A DNA stretch of 64,000 nt. It comes from Flavobacterium hydrophilum (GTDB taxonomy: Bacteria > Bacteroidota > Bacteroidia > Flavobacteriales > Flavobacteriaceae). Both the position numbers and the translations under genes were made by a program. The notes beneath the pieces were generated by a model that was given only the letters and a program-made list of their open reading frames with translations, was not told where the DNA came from and did no database searches. The stretch is from NCBI RefSeq assembly GCF_003202405.1, contig NZ_QJHL01000003.1:62001-126000 (forward strand), written 5' to 3'. Positions within the stretch are counted from its first letter, which is position 1. Each line of letters starts with the position of its first letter. Positions 27,448 to 36,631 of this stretch are shown here, piece after piece.

Positions 27448-28338
27448 TTAATCAGCCTTAAAAGAAAGCTTTTTTAACGAAATAGTCTTATCGTAAAAAG
27501 TAATCCGGATTCCAAAAAGCAAGATGATTCCGCCCAGAACCATTTGTAAAGTTATTTGTTCTTCTAAAAACAACCAAGCTAATATTGAAGTAATTACAGC
27601 CTGACTTAACAAACTTAGCGAAACCCTTGTAGCACGCATATGCTGCGTAGCATAACTAACCGAAAGCCACGCACATAATTGACAAATAACAGCCTGAAGT
27701 ATCAATACAAACCAGCCGGTATTTGAAAATCCGGTGAAAGGCTCGTTTAGTAAATAACAAAGTATTCCCAAATAAATACTCGAAGCGAATAAACTGATGG
27801 TCATAAAAGACAAAACATCAACTTTTGAAAGCACATTTTTACTGATCAAAAGATAAATTGAATATAAAATACCTGATAAAACCGCAAAAAGAAAAGCCTG
27901 ATCGAAATTCAATTCCAGAAAAAAGGCAAAACCAACCAAAGTCACCATTCCGAATAACGAAACTATAGTTCCAATCCAAAAGTTGTTTGCGGGTTTTGAT
28001 TTTAAAAATAGAAAAGAGCCAATGCCCACCCAAACCGGAGACAAATTGGTCAATAAGGAAGCCTGCGTAGCACTCGAATCCTGAATGGCAATATTCCAAA
28101 CCGCCACATCCGAAGAAAACAAAACACCACAAAGGATAGCCAAAAGTGTAAATCTTAAACTTGGAAGTTTAAATTTTTTGCTCAAAAGTACATAAGGCAA
28201 AAGCAAAGCTACAGCAAAAAACATACGGTAAAATGCCGAGATCAATCCGGGAGTTAATTTGAGTTTTACCAATATCGGAAAAATCGAGATGCAGAGAATA
28301 CCGCAGATTAAGGCTAATCTTGGTTTGGTGAGTTTCAT
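27448..28338 (-). CDS. EamA/DMT family transporter
   Basis: A 296-residue membrane protein with about ten helices in two EamA repeats (YRMFFAVALLLPYVLL, SVLAWLFLEEQIT-like SILAWLFLEEQITLQMVLGG). The family exports small metabolites; the substrate is not predictable. It stands alone on the minus strand. Confidence 0.88.
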   Translation of the reverse strand: MKLTKPRLALICGILCISIFPILVKLKLTPGLISAFYRMFFAVALLLPYVLLSKKFKLPSLRFTLLAILCGVLFSSDVAVWNIAIQDSSATQASLLTNLSPVWVGIGSFLFLKSKPANNFWIGTIVSLFGMVTLVGFAFFLELNFDQAFLFAVLSGILYSIYLLISKNVLSKVDVLSFMTISLFASSIYLGILCYLLNEPFTGFSNTGWFVLILQAVICQLCAWLSVSYATQHMRATRVSLSLLSQAVITSILAWLFLEEQITLQMVLGGIILLFGIRITFYDKTISLKKLSFKAD

Positions 28339-28365
28339 TATTTTATGTTTTTTATTCTCGGTTTA

Positions 28366-28418
28366 TATTAAAAAAAGGAAAGCGTGAATCAATTAAAAAA
28401 GTTAATCGATTCACGCAA
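28366..28418 (-). terminator. Terminator downstream of metG
   Basis: GCGTGAATC with AATTAA pairs with TTAAT and GATTCACGC. On the minus strand the stem is followed by a T-rich run, right after the metG stop. Confidence 0.75.
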
Positions 28419-28439
28419 TTTTATAAATTTTATAAAACT

Positions 28440-30497
28440 TTAGTTTACCGTTTCTCCATTCGGAGCATCAGCATCCGGATTGATAAAAACCAGTTTGCCT
28501 TCAGCATTTGTTGTCATCAGGATCATTCCCTGGCTTTCAACACCACGCAATGCTCTTGGTGCTAAATTAGCTAATACAGAAACACGTTTACCAATGATTT
28601 CTTCCGGTGAAAAGCTTTCGGCAATTCCGGAAACTATTGTGCGAACGTCAATTCCGGTATCTACTTTTAAGACTAAAAGTTTATTTGCTTTTGGCATTTT
28701 TTCTGCTTCCAGAATAGTCCCAACCCGAATGTCCATTTTCGCAAAATCCTCAAACTGAATTAAATCTTTTTGCGGTTCAGGCTGTTTGCTTTCGGCAAGA
28801 TTAGCGGTTTTTGTAGCTTCCAATTTGTCTATTTGTTTTTGTATTTCTTCGTCTTCGATTTTTGCGAATAATAATTCAGCTTCTCCAATCTGGTGTCCAT
28901 CCGGAATCAATTCTGAATTTTCCGCAACATCATTCCATTTCAATTTGCCTTGATTTTTAAGGATATTTGATAATTTATAAGCCGTAAAAGGTAAAAACGG
29001 TTCAGCCAGAACGCTCAAGGCAGCCGCAATTTGAAGTGCTACATACATTTGGGTTTTTACGCGCTCAGGATTGTCTTTCATTACTTTCCAAGGCTCTTCA
29101 TCTGCAAGATATTTGTTTCCTAAACGGGCCACATTCATCAATTCGCCTAAAGCTTCACGGAATCTGTAACGCTCCACCGAACTTGAAATCACAGCCGGGT
29201 AGGCTTTTAATTCAGCTAAAGTGTTTTCATCCACTTCAGATAATTCATTTGGCGTTGGAACATATCCATCGTAATATTTGTTGGTTAAAACTACCACACG
29301 ATTGATAAAATTTCCAAAAATTGCAACAAGTTCATTGTTGTTTCTCGCCTGAAAATCCTTCCACGTAAAATCATTATCCTTAGTTTCCGGCGCGTTTGAT
29401 GTCAATGCATAACGCAAAACATCCTGCTTATTTGGAAAATCTTCTAAATATTCGTGTAACCAAACCGCCCAGTTTTTAGAAGTCGAAAGTTTGTTTCCTT
29501 CCAGATTCAAAAACTCATTTGCCGGAACGTTATCGGGTAAAATATAACTTCCTTCGGCTTTTAACATCGCCGGGAAAATAATACAGTGAAAAACGATATT
29601 GTCTTTTCCGATAAAATGAACCAATTTGGTGTCTTCATCTTTCCAATATGGTTCCCAGTCTTTTCCTTCGCGTGCTGCCCATTCTTTTGTTGAAGAAATA
29701 TATCCGATAGGTGCATCAAACCAAACATAAAGTTTTTTTCCTTCAGCACCTTCAACCGGAACATCAATTCCCCAGTCTAGGTCACGGGTTACCGCACGAG
29801 GTTCCAGTCCGCCGTCAACCCAGGATTTAACCTGTCCGTAAACATTCGGTTTCCAGTCGTTTTTATGACCTTTTATAATCCACTCGTTTAAGAAATCAGT
29901 ATATCGGTCTAAAGGTAAAAACCAGTGTTTTGTTTCTTTTAGAATAGGAGTTTCTCCGGTAATGGTCGATTTTGGGTTAATCAAATCGGTAGCATTTAAA
30001 GTCGATCCGCACTTTTCGCACTGATCTCCGTAAGCTTCCGGATTATCACATTTTGGGCAGGTACCAACTACAAAACGGTCTGCTAGAAACTGGTCTGCTT
30101 TTGCATCATACAATTGTTCTGTAACTTCTTCAATAAAATCGCCTTTATCATACAAAGTCCTGAAGAATTCCTGAGCCGTATCATGATGAATTTTAGCCGA
30201 AGTACGGGAATAATTATTAAATGATATCCCAAAATCAGCAAAAGATTTTCTGATAATTCCGTCATATTTGTCGATAACTTCCTGTGGTGTAACGCCTTCT
30301 TTTTTGGCTTTCATCGAAATAGCAACACCGTGTTCATCGCTTCCGCAGATAAACGCAACGTCTTTTCCCTGCAAACGAAGGTATCTCGAATAAATATCTG
30401 CAGGCACGTAAACCCCTGCCAAATGCCCAATATGTATTGGTCCGTTGGTGTAAGGCAATGCTGCTGTGATTGTATATCTTTTTGGATTCTGTGTCAT
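28440..30497 (-). CDS. metG: Methionyl-tRNA synthetase with C-terminal tRNA-binding domain
   Basis: A 685-residue class I aminoacyl-tRNA synthetase that charges tRNA-Met. The HIGH motif is [11 protein letters not shown] near residue 20, the zinc site [18 protein letters not shown] lies near residues 145-165, and the KMSKS motif appears as KLSTSKNW. The last 110 residues form a Trbp111-like OB domain ([20 protein letters not shown]). All parts are present and the length is normal. It has its own terminator. Confidence 0.96.
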   Translation of the reverse strand: MTQNPKRYTITAALPYTNGPIHIGHLAGVYVPADIYSRYLRLQGKDVAFICGSDEHGVAISMKAKKEGVTPQEVIDKYDGIIRKSFADFGISFNNYSRTSAKIHHDTAQEFFRTLYDKGDFIEEVTEQLYDAKADQFLADRFVVGTCPKCDNPEAYGDQCEKCGSTLNATDLINPKSTITGETPILKETKHWFLPLDRYTDFLNEWIIKGHKNDWKPNVYGQVKSWVDGGLEPRAVTRDLDWGIDVPVEGAEGKKLYVWFDAPIGYISSTKEWAAREGKDWEPYWKDEDTKLVHFIGKDNIVFHCIIFPAMLKAEGSYILPDNVPANEFLNLEGNKLSTSKNWAVWLHEYLEDFPNKQDVLRYALTSNAPETKDNDFTWKDFQARNNNELVAIFGNFINRVVVLTNKYYDGYVPTPNELSEVDENTLAELKAYPAVISSSVERYRFREALGELMNVARLGNKYLADEEPWKVMKDNPERVKTQMYVALQIAAALSVLAEPFLPFTAYKLSNILKNQGKLKWNDVAENSELIPDGHQIGEAELLFAKIEDEEIQKQIDKLEATKTANLAESKQPEPQKDLIQFEDFAKMDIRVGTILEAEKMPKANKLLVLKVDTGIDVRTIVSGIAESFSPEEIIGKRVSVLANLAPRALRGVESQGMILMTTNAEGKLVFINPDADAPNGETVN

Positions 30498-30542
30498 TTT
30501 TCAAATTTATTGCCTGCAAAAATAAGCAATAGAATTGAGATT

Positions 30543-30625
30543 TTGTTATTGCAAGAAGATTCGCTGAGGTTTTCGCAGAGATTCACAGCGTTTTTTTTAA
30601 TCTCGCAAAGTCGCAGAGCCGAAAA
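30543..30625. repeat. CGCAAAG/CGCAGAG-type degenerate intergenic repeat
   Basis: The spacer upstream of metG contains GATTCGCTGAGG, TTCGCAGAGATTCACAG and TCGCAAAGTCGCAGAGCC, then GCCACAGATTAAGGGATTAAAA. These phrases recur in degenerate form at other spacers here (13384, 39800-39862, 55065-55125). No gene is seen in it. Confidence 0.5.
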
Positions 30626-30752
30626 TTTTTTAAATTAATGCCACAGATTAAGGGATTAAAAAGATTTTTTAGATTAAAATATGATTAATCGGCGAGAAAC
30701 AAAAATGCTGAAATAGAAATTAAGTGAAGTAATCAAAGCCAGCGATTCCCTA

Positions 30753-31640
30753 TTATTTGAAATAATTTTCAAACTCAGTGGGCATTTTGCTTATTGGTTT
30801 TATTTTTATGTCTTTATAGTAAACTTCGGCAGCTTCGCTTTGCAATTGTATTTTTCCTTCGGTTAAAGGCATAAATTTTTCACCATCAAAATAACGGGAA
30901 TTTTGCAAAACCATGACTACTTTGCCGTTAATGATATGAAGACTTTTTCCTTCAAAACAAACCAGTTCTATTTCTGTCCATCCGTTGTTAGGTGTTTCAG
31001 CTCTCATTTTTCGCATGCAAAATCCGGTATTTTGAGTGTTTTTTCCAAACGGAATAAACTGCTGATCCTCATCGGCTACGGCATTCATACTTCCTTCCGG
31101 AAGATAGGCTTTTATATCAATTGCTGAATTGGCAATGTTCCAATAATCGCCGAAATGGCCTTCCATTATTTGAAACTCTTGTGATAACATCCAGGCACGC
31201 CAGTAATCTGCGCCCGCTTCTCCCTGTGAATGATAAAGCAAACCGGCATCCATGAGCTTGTCTGTTCTGGGTTCCCATTTTTTATTCCCAAATTTGACCT
31301 TTAGCTTCAGGCGATAGTTTTTGAAATTTTCTTTGGTAAAGACACAACCATAATATTCCCCGGAAACTTTAAGTACATTTTCATTTTTTTCCTGAATCAC
31401 GGTAAACATATTGTTGACATTTTTATTGTAGCCAATAGGTGGTATTTCGTTCCCGTTAACATCTGTTGGGGCTTTCCCCGAATATCCGTTCTTGTGTTTG
31501 TAACTTAGATACATATCCCATTTGCTGAGGCTGTTGTCCAGTAAATTTATCCAGCCGTCTTCGAATGAGTCTGTTTTGTTAGTTACAGCGGTAAGACTAA
31601 AGAGAAAGGCAAATGCTATTAGAATGGAGTATTTTTTCAT
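30753..31640 (-). CDS. DUF1080 (3-keto-disaccharide hydrolase-like) secreted protein
   Basis: A 295-residue secreted protein with a signal peptide (MKKYSILIAFAFLFSLTAVTN). The mature part follows the DUF1080 beta-sandwich pattern: DGWINLLDNSLSKWDMYL, NYRLKLKVKFGNKKW, DAGLLYHSQG and GKIQLQSEAAEVYYKDIKIKPI. Members act on modified disaccharides or bind glycans. The gene is alone, so the substrate is open. Confidence 0.82.
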   Translation of the reverse strand: MKKYSILIAFAFLFSLTAVTNKTDSFEDGWINLLDNSLSKWDMYLSYKHKNGYSGKAPTDVNGNEIPPIGYNKNVNNMFTVIQEKNENVLKVSGEYYGCVFTKENFKNYRLKLKVKFGNKKWEPRTDKLMDAGLLYHSQGEAGADYWRAWMLSQEFQIMEGHFGDYWNIANSAIDIKAYLPEGSMNAVADEDQQFIPFGKNTQNTGFCMRKMRAETPNNGWTEIELVCFEGKSLHIINGKVVMVLQNSRYFDGEKFMPLTEGKIQLQSEAAEVYYKDIKIKPISKMPTEFENYFK

Positions 31641-31722
31641 AAGTGGTTTGAGAGTTTAGATAAAAATGATTTCTCAAATCTACAAAATAATGTTTCAAAG
31701 ATAGTATGCAATTAATTCAAAA

Positions 31723-31908
31723 TCAGATACCATTTCTGCATTTTATCTCTCTGAATAATATATTTGGATCTGAAGAAAAATGATGACGAACCTGATCATC
31801 AGTAAAATTTAGTTTTCTGGAAATTGAATTTACTTTTAAATAGAACCAGTTTAAACTAACACTACAAGTAAAATCTTCAAAATATATTTCGCAATCTTTG
31901 CCATCCAA
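31723..31908 (-). CDS. Possible small protein, unknown
   Basis: A 61-residue frame starting MDGKDCEIYFEDFTCS and diverging from the CDGSH gene by 23 bp. The amino-acid composition looks protein-like and no overlapping gene competes for the space, but there is no recognisable domain, and the upstream gap is too short for a clear promoter. It could also be a remnant. Confidence 0.35.
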   Translation of the reverse strand: MDGKDCEIYFEDFTCSVSLNWFYLKVNSISRKLNFTDDQVRHHFSSDPNILFREIKCRNGI

Positions 31909-31931
31909 AAAAATAACAAAAACAATTTTTT

Positions 31932-32159
31932 ATGAGCAAGACTAAACTTATCATCAATAAAAACGGATCAATCAAAATTGAAGGCGATTTTGAAATCATG
32001 GATTCAGAAGGAACAGTTTACGGATTACAGGGAAGATCTGCCTTAGGCCTTTGCCGTTGCGGATTATCTGCCAACAAACCTTTTTGCGATGGAGGACACA
32101 GAAATAATTTCGAACATGACTCAGTTGCGTTTGATTTGCCTCCGATGAAAACGAATTAA
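31932..32159 (+). CDS. CDGSH-type iron-sulfur protein
   Basis: A 75-residue protein with the single CDGSH motif CRCGLSANKPFCDGGH, whose three Cys and one His bind a 2Fe-2S cluster. The preceding region (IKIEGDFEIMDSEGTVYG) is the usual beta-cap. It probably works in redox or iron-sulfur handling in the cytoplasm. It ends at a strong terminator. Confidence 0.92.
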   Translation: MSKTKLIINKNGSIKIEGDFEIMDSEGTVYGLQGRSALGLCRCGLSANKPFCDGGHRNNFEHDSVAFDLPPMKTN

Positions 32160-32177
32160 GAAATTCTTTCCAGACAT

Positions 32178-32211
32178 AAAAAAAGCGGCAATTTTAAATG
32201 CCGCTTTTTTT
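32178..32211. terminator. Terminator after the CDGSH gene
   Basis: AAAAAAGCGGCA pairs with TGCCGCTTTTTT around a short AT loop. It lies between convergent genes and works in both directions. Confidence 0.9.
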
Positions 32212-32225
32212 AGTTTTTACAATTG

Positions 32226-32693
32226 TTATTTAATCAATAATGGGGCTGATTTAAAAATATAATAACTAAGAATTTCAGTTATTTCTTTTTCATTTAATAT
32301 TTTGCAGTCAGTTTCTTTTATTGCTTCTTTTTCATCCATCATTGAACGCATTAAAATTAATTTAAATACTTCTGATTTTTTGTTTAAGGTAATTTCAGAA
32401 TCTTTTAAAATGAATTTTTCATATGCATGAACCATATTCAGCCAAATTTCAATTTCATTATCTGGATTTCTATCTCGTTTAAAGTTTGTAATGGTTTCCT
32501 CCAAAGAAATTTTATAGACATCAGCAAAGGTTGCTTGAATCTTTTTTATTTTTTCAATTTGCTCGTGGGATAATTCATTATGAATTATGGGACCTTGATT
32601 TATTTCATTTGGGTTAACAGTCTTTATGTTTCTGTTTTTTTGAAATTGTTTATAGCAGTAAAAAGCTACAACAATGATTAGTAAAATAATCAT
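32226..32693 (-). CDS. Hypothetical membrane-anchored protein
   Basis: A 155-residue protein with one N-terminal membrane helix (MIILLIIVVAFYCY) followed by a soluble helical domain rich in Glu and Lys. It resembles no family I can name. It converges on the CDGSH gene at a shared terminator and follows the PhzF gene with a 52-bp gap. Confidence 0.65.
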   Translation of the reverse strand: MIILLIIVVAFYCYKQFQKNRNIKTVNPNEINQGPIIHNELSHEQIEKIKKIQATFADVYKISLEETITNFKRDRNPDNEIEIWLNMVHAYEKFILKDSEITLNKKSEVFKLILMRSMMDEKEAIKETDCKILNEKEITEILSYYIFKSAPLLIK

Positions 32694-32745
32694 TATACTC
32701 TGTAATTCATATTGGGTTTGTTTGTTTAATTCTGAATTTTTCTTT

Positions 32746-33648
32746 CTAAATATAAAGTTCCCCTTTCATCGTAATAATCGAAGAACCGCCCACCAAAATA
32801 TCATTTTCCCGATTCATCACTTCGATCAGCGAAGGCTGGTTTAATTTGACACCCTGCAGAATTTTATATTCAGTGTTAGGTTTCGTAAATTTCTTCTGGG
32901 TTAAAAAACCAATTAAAGGACCTGCAGCCGTTCCTGTGGCAGGATCTTCATAAATTCCGATTACAGGATTGAAGAATCGGGCCTCGGCGATGTTATCTGT
33001 ATTTTGATTTGAAATGGTAAAACAATAATATCCTTCTGATTGATATTCTTTTGAAATTTCAACCAAAAGCTTGTGGTCAGGAACGATGCTGTTTAAAATC
33101 TGACTGTTTTTTACAGGAACCATTGTATGGGCAACTTCGGTTTTTACAATCGTTGGTACGAAATCATTGCTGTCTAAATCTTCGATTTTTAACCCAAGTG
33201 CCACAGCTAATTTATAGGTAGGAATTTCTTCTTTGACAACAGCTGGTTTTTGATGCATTTGTACAACAGGATCATAAGTAACCGAATCGAAATTTACCGT
33301 TAACGGAATCGGGGAATGTTTCATGATTACAAATCGATTGTTTTCTGATTGTTCGTCAAAAATGGGCATTTTTTTAAGCAAAGCCCCGCAGACTGCGCCC
33401 AATAAATTATGTCCGGCACCGTCAATTTCAATTCCGGTTGGGGTAAACGACCGGACATTTAATGCCTTTTGCTCCTTTGAATAGTAAACAAAAGAAGTTT
33501 CAGAATAACCAAATTCTTTAGAAATATCCTGATACGTTTCCAGTGCTAAATTTCCGGTAGTGAAAACAACAGAAAGTGGGTTTCCTTTATAACTTTCGTT
33601 TGAGAATACATCTAAAACATAATATTCTAATGCCTTTCTTTCGGTCAT
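32746..33648 (-). CDS. PhzF family isomerase/epimerase
   Basis: A 300-residue protein of the PhzF fold, two similar halves. Visible signatures are DVFSNESYKGNPLSVVF, the catalytic-glutamate segment GYSETSFVYY, DGAGHNLLGAV and EDPATGTAAGPLIGFL. PhzF itself isomerises an intermediate of phenazine synthesis; most family members have other, unknown substrates, and no phenazine genes lie nearby. Confidence 0.88.
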   Translation of the reverse strand: MTERKALEYYVLDVFSNESYKGNPLSVVFTTGNLALETYQDISKEFGYSETSFVYYSKEQKALNVRSFTPTGIEIDGAGHNLLGAVCGALLKKMPIFDEQSENNRFVIMKHSPIPLTVNFDSVTYDPVVQMHQKPAVVKEEIPTYKLAVALGLKIEDLDSNDFVPTIVKTEVAHTMVPVKNSQILNSIVPDHKLLVEISKEYQSEGYYCFTISNQNTDNIAEARFFNPVIGIYEDPATGTAAGPLIGFLTQKKFTKPNTEYKILQGVKLNQPSLIEVMNRENDILVGGSSIITMKGELYI

Positions 33649-33782
33649 ACTTTCCTTTTTTAGAGCTGAAATCTTTTTTTAAAGGAATAAAATTACAGTT
33701 TATTCCTGTATTTCACTTATAGGATTAGTCATTCAGGTGTTATTTTAGTATTACTTTATGATTAAAAGTTCGCTTTACCAAT

Positions 33783-34340
33783 TTAAAGCATTCTTTTTTG
33801 TTCAGCACTTATTTTTATAGCTTTTTCAAGTCTTGAAAGTCTGGTTTTTTCCTGTTTGGCACTCATAATTACATGGATTACTACTCTTTTGTAGGATGGT
33901 GCCTGTTTGTCAAAGAAATCCCAGGCAGGTTTATTCGCTTTGAATTGTTTTTCAAATTCAGGATCGAGAATATAAGTTCCTTTTTCGTGTGAATAAATTC
34001 GGGAGCGTTCTTCAGATCTGAATGCGAAAGCTTTTAGACCGGTTTCAGTCATCAGTCCGGATTTTGTAAGTTCTTCGACTTTTTTAATATTGATAGCACT
34101 CCAGATGCTGGATTTCTTTCTAGGGGTAAACCGTATTGTATAACTTTCTTCGTCAATAGTTTTTCGAATGCCATCGATCCAGCCAAAACAAAGTGCCTGA
34201 TCTACAGATTCTGACCACGACATTGATGGTTTTTTACTTTTAACTTTATAGTAACCAACTACTAATTCGGTTTCGGTTTGGTGATGTTTTTCGAGCCATG
34301 TTCTGAATTTTTCCTGGGTTGGGAAGAAGGTGGGTTTCAA
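33783..34340 (-). CDS. YdeI/OmpD-associated family protein
   Basis: A 185-residue protein with the family phrases SMSWSESVDQALCFGWIDGIRK and YTIRFTPRKKSSIWSAINIKKVEEL. The function is not established; related proteins have been tied to protection from bacteriocins. The start is a TTG at 34340, as no ATG is available in frame. It stands alone. Confidence 0.82.
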   Translation of the reverse strand: MKPTFFPTQEKFRTWLEKHHQTETELVVGYYKVKSKKPSMSWSESVDQALCFGWIDGIRKTIDEESYTIRFTPRKKSSIWSAINIKKVEELTKSGLMTETGLKAFAFRSEERSRIYSHEKGTYILDPEFEKQFKANKPAWDFFDKQAPSYKRVVIHVIMSAKQEKTRLSRLEKAIKISAEQKRML

Positions 34341-34464
34341 TAGTCTGGAAAATTTTGAGTTGAATGCTAAAATAATATACCTGCATTTAACAAAACTACG
34401 AATTAATCGGAAATGGATTGATTTGTAAATAATGAGTTTTTAAATGAAATTTTGTGGTTGGATA

Positions 34465-34872
34465 TTATTTTAGATTTACATGGTTTTTGAAAATTTTCTT
34501 TATAATTAATAATGCTGCAATTGAAACAATTAGGTTTGAAAACAGATAAAATTCAAAAATCCCTTCACAACCAACTATTTCCAGAAGTGTCACTATTAAA
34601 AGCAGTATTGAGAAAAATGAATTAAGCCAGGCAATTAAAACAAGTAAGAAGATTTTTAATTGTGCAGAAAACCATTTTTTAATAAAAGAGATTATTATTG
34701 CCAGAATTCCTAAAGCTGCAATAATCCAGCAGCTATAGATAAAAATCGTGAGAGTAGTAAAACCCTGAAACCATCCGGGACTTTCAAAGAAATAGATAAA
34801 AAATATTAATACAGTCCAAATATTAGTGATTAAAAGAGAAAATATTAAACTTTTGTATACGGTTTCTTTCAT
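34465..34872 (-). CDS. Hypothetical integral membrane protein
   Basis: A 135-residue protein with four predicted membrane helices (residues 10-30, 45-65, 77-100, 108-130) and no recognised domain. The ATG at 34872 (MKETVYKSL) is preferred to the longer frame starting at 34929, whose first 19 residues look non-coding. Confidence 0.65.
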   Translation of the reverse strand: MKETVYKSLIFSLLITNIWTVLIFFIYFFESPGWFQGFTTLTIFIYSCWIIAALGILAIIISFIKKWFSAQLKIFLLVLIAWLNSFFSILLLIVTLLEIVGCEGIFEFYLFSNLIVSIAALLIIKKIFKNHVNLK

Positions 34873-34953
34873 GTTTTGTTTTGGTTTAAGGGTTAGAATT
34901 TTGAATGAGCAAAACAAAATCTTTGCCAATTATTATTTTTCTTATGAAACTAA

Positions 34954-35036
34954 GAACGCGTTAGGGATAGAGCCTTTTGCAGGCGAAGCAAAGCAAAAGA
35001 TAAAGCCGAAAGCCCGGCCCGGAAGGAAGCGCCCAA
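34954..35036 (+). repeat. GC-rich structured intergenic element
   Basis: An 83-bp stretch much richer in G+C than its surroundings. It begins AACGCGTTAGGGATAGAGCC, holds a hairpin (CTTTTGC at 34974-34980 with GCAAAAG at 34993-34999) and ends AAAGCCCGGCCCGGAAGGAA plus GCGCCC. It lies outside any convincing gene and directly before the promoter of the next lipoprotein gene. It looks like a dispersed repeat or a structured RNA of flavobacterial genomes. Confidence 0.6.
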
Positions 35037-35052
35037 AATATAATTGTACTAA

Positions 35053-35084
35053 TTGTTATTTTGTAGGGAATAACTATATATTTG
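35053..35084 (+). promoter_or_regulatory. Candidate Bacteroidota promoter for the 35110 lipoprotein
   Basis: A -33 TTG (35053-35055) and a -7 TATATTTG (35077-35084, matching TAnnTTTG) are 21 bp apart and lie 25 bp before the start codon. Confidence 0.6.
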
Positions 35085-35109
35085 TGAGAAAAAATTAAAC
35101 CCAAATTAA

Positions 35110-35583
35110 ATGAAAATTTTAAAAAAAGTAATGTTTTTAGCTTTTGCCGTTTTTGCATTAGCGTTGTCGTCTTGTAGTAGTGATGATTCATCAGATGGGA
35201 ATCAAACAGAAACAGATTATATTAAGTTTAAATACAAAGGAACGACTTATACTTTTGATTCCGGATATCAGAGTACATTAACCTTAGATGTTATAGGTTC
35301 AGAAGGGATAGATAATACATACAAACAAATTGCATTGTGGATGCCTTTGAATGCTTCAGTAGGAAGTCATCCTGTTGTTTATGATTTATCAAATATGACA
35401 ACAACTTATCAGGCAAGTTTTACTTTCATGGGGACAGACAATACTTTTAATGCAACATCAGGAACTATCAAAATTACAGCTAATAATAATGAAAGAATTG
35501 AAGGGACATTTAATTTTTCCGGAACTTTGAATGGAGAAACAGTTCAGGTTACTGATGGGAAGTTTAGTATAGCTCAATTTTAA
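35110..35583 (+). CDS. Small hypothetical lipoprotein
   Basis: A 157-residue lipoprotein with a signal peptide and lipobox ALSSC (Cys22), then an Asp/Ser-rich linker (SSDDSSDGNQ) and a beta-rich domain (YIKFKYKGTTYTF) ending in a second beta hairpin (EGTFNFSGTLNGETVQVTDG). Such proteins are common in flavobacteria and their function is unknown. It has a good promoter and a terminator. Confidence 0.8.
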   Translation: MKILKKVMFLAFAVFALALSSCSSDDSSDGNQTETDYIKFKYKGTTYTFDSGYQSTLTLDVIGSEGIDNTYKQIALWMPLNASVGSHPVVYDLSNMTTTYQASFTFMGTDNTFNATSGTIKITANNNERIEGTFNFSGTLNGETVQVTDGKFSIAQF

Positions 35584-35608
35584 AAAATAAAGAATTCTAA
35601 GTAATTTG

Positions 35609-35645
35609 AACAGTGGTAATCGAAAGGTTACCGCTGTTTTTTTTA
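35609..35645 (+). terminator. Terminator after the 35110 lipoprotein
   Basis: AACAGTGGTAA pairs with TTACCGCTGTT, with one G-T pair, followed by a long T-run. Confidence 0.85.
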
Positions 35646-35706
35646 TTAAGTCTTTCAATCCTGAATAACAATTAGATTTGCAATTCTTTCATACCCAACA
35701 GTTTCT

Positions 35707-35714
35707 TATATTTG
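35707..35714 (+). promoter_or_regulatory. Candidate -7 element for the 55-residue gene
   Basis: TATATTTG matches TAnnTTTG and lies 25 bp before the ATG at 35740. Confidence 0.5.
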
Positions 35715-35739
35715 CAAACTATATCAAAGCATACAAATC

Positions 35740-35907
35740 ATGGCAAAAGGACCGGAAAAAAATACAAAAAACAAGGCGCTGCATACCAAACTGCTAAACC
35801 GGAAAAAGGCTAAAATTCAAGAAGAGAAGAAAGAACGCGCTTTGCGGTTGAAAGCTTTAGTAGCAAAAATGAATGAAAAGAAGAATAATGACGGCGGTGT
35901 CATATAA
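35740..35907 (+). CDS. Small basic protein, 55 residues
   Basis: A short frame of 55 residues starting MAKGPEKNTKNKALHTKLLN and ending NDGGVI. It is very rich in Lys, with a predicted amphipathic helix in the middle (KIQEEKKERALRLKALVAKM). A -7 promoter element stands at the expected distance. I do not recognise a family; a nucleic-acid-binding or ribosome-associated role would fit the charge but is only a guess. Confidence 0.6.
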   Translation: MAKGPEKNTKNKALHTKLLNRKKAKIQEEKKERALRLKALVAKMNEKKNNDGGVI

Positions 35908-35976
35908 ATCAGATTGTATTTCTTTTCTGTTTTATTTTAATTCAACTTTGCAAAACAATCCCTAAACACAATCAAA

Positions 35977-36519
35977 ATGGAAGAATTCGGTAGAATAATA
36001 GTTTCTGAAACGGCTATGAATAGTGAAAATCCGCAGGATTTAATTCACTCTAATATTTCGGTAATTAATTTAATGCGCGAGGAAGGTGTTGATGACGAAT
36101 TTATTCACGAAGATGCATTGTTGAGTTATTATCTGGACTATTATACTTCAAAATATACTGAAGGGAATTTTGCAAAATTTGTATATGATTCCCGATGGAA
36201 TAAAGAACTTAATGAACTTATAGAAGAAGGTCTTGCGCTGATTGGAGCCGAAAAGCATTTGGAATTATTTCAGACACAGGCTAAAAGAGTGAAGTTACTG
36301 AGCAGTGTAAAAATTGGTAAATTCTTAAACGGAAAGTTTGAAGGCGTAAACCCAACAAGGGATTTATTAAACAACAATGCATTTTTTGAATTAGATGAAA
36401 ATCTGGTTGAACTAAACGCTGAATTCTTAAAAAATCATCCTGATTTTGAAGTACTTTCTGTAGAGGATATTTTTTCAGCTTTGGAGGAATATGTTGGACA
36501 TGAGATAAAACGTGCTTAA
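35977..36519 (+). CDS. Hypothetical protein, possibly DMP19/DUF4375-like
   Basis: A 180-residue soluble protein. The central part LLSYYLDYYTSKYTEGNFAKFVYDSRWNKELNELI, with a following LALIGAEKHLELFQ, resembles the DMP19 (DUF4375) fold, where a Y-x-x-D segment and a N-x-G-x-F segment precede a helical region. The match is partial. No function is known from context. Confidence 0.55.
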   Translation: MEEFGRIIVSETAMNSENPQDLIHSNISVINLMREEGVDDEFIHEDALLSYYLDYYTSKYTEGNFAKFVYDSRWNKELNELIEEGLALIGAEKHLELFQTQAKRVKLLSSVKIGKFLNGKFEGVNPTRDLLNNNAFFELDENLVELNAEFLKNHPDFEVLSVEDIFSALEEYVGHEIKRA

Positions 36520-36631
36520 TTCCTGTTGGGATTTAGATCAAATAAATTTCTAAGCACCAATTTGCTTTTTGCATTGTGGTATAACTTTATTAATTTAGCT
36601 TTAATGATTTAGCTCTATTAACAAGGTCAAA

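Noticed and set aside
34826..35098. 90-residue plus-strand frame over the GC-rich element
   Set aside because: It is created by the repeat and a shadow of the minus-strand membrane gene; no protein-like features.
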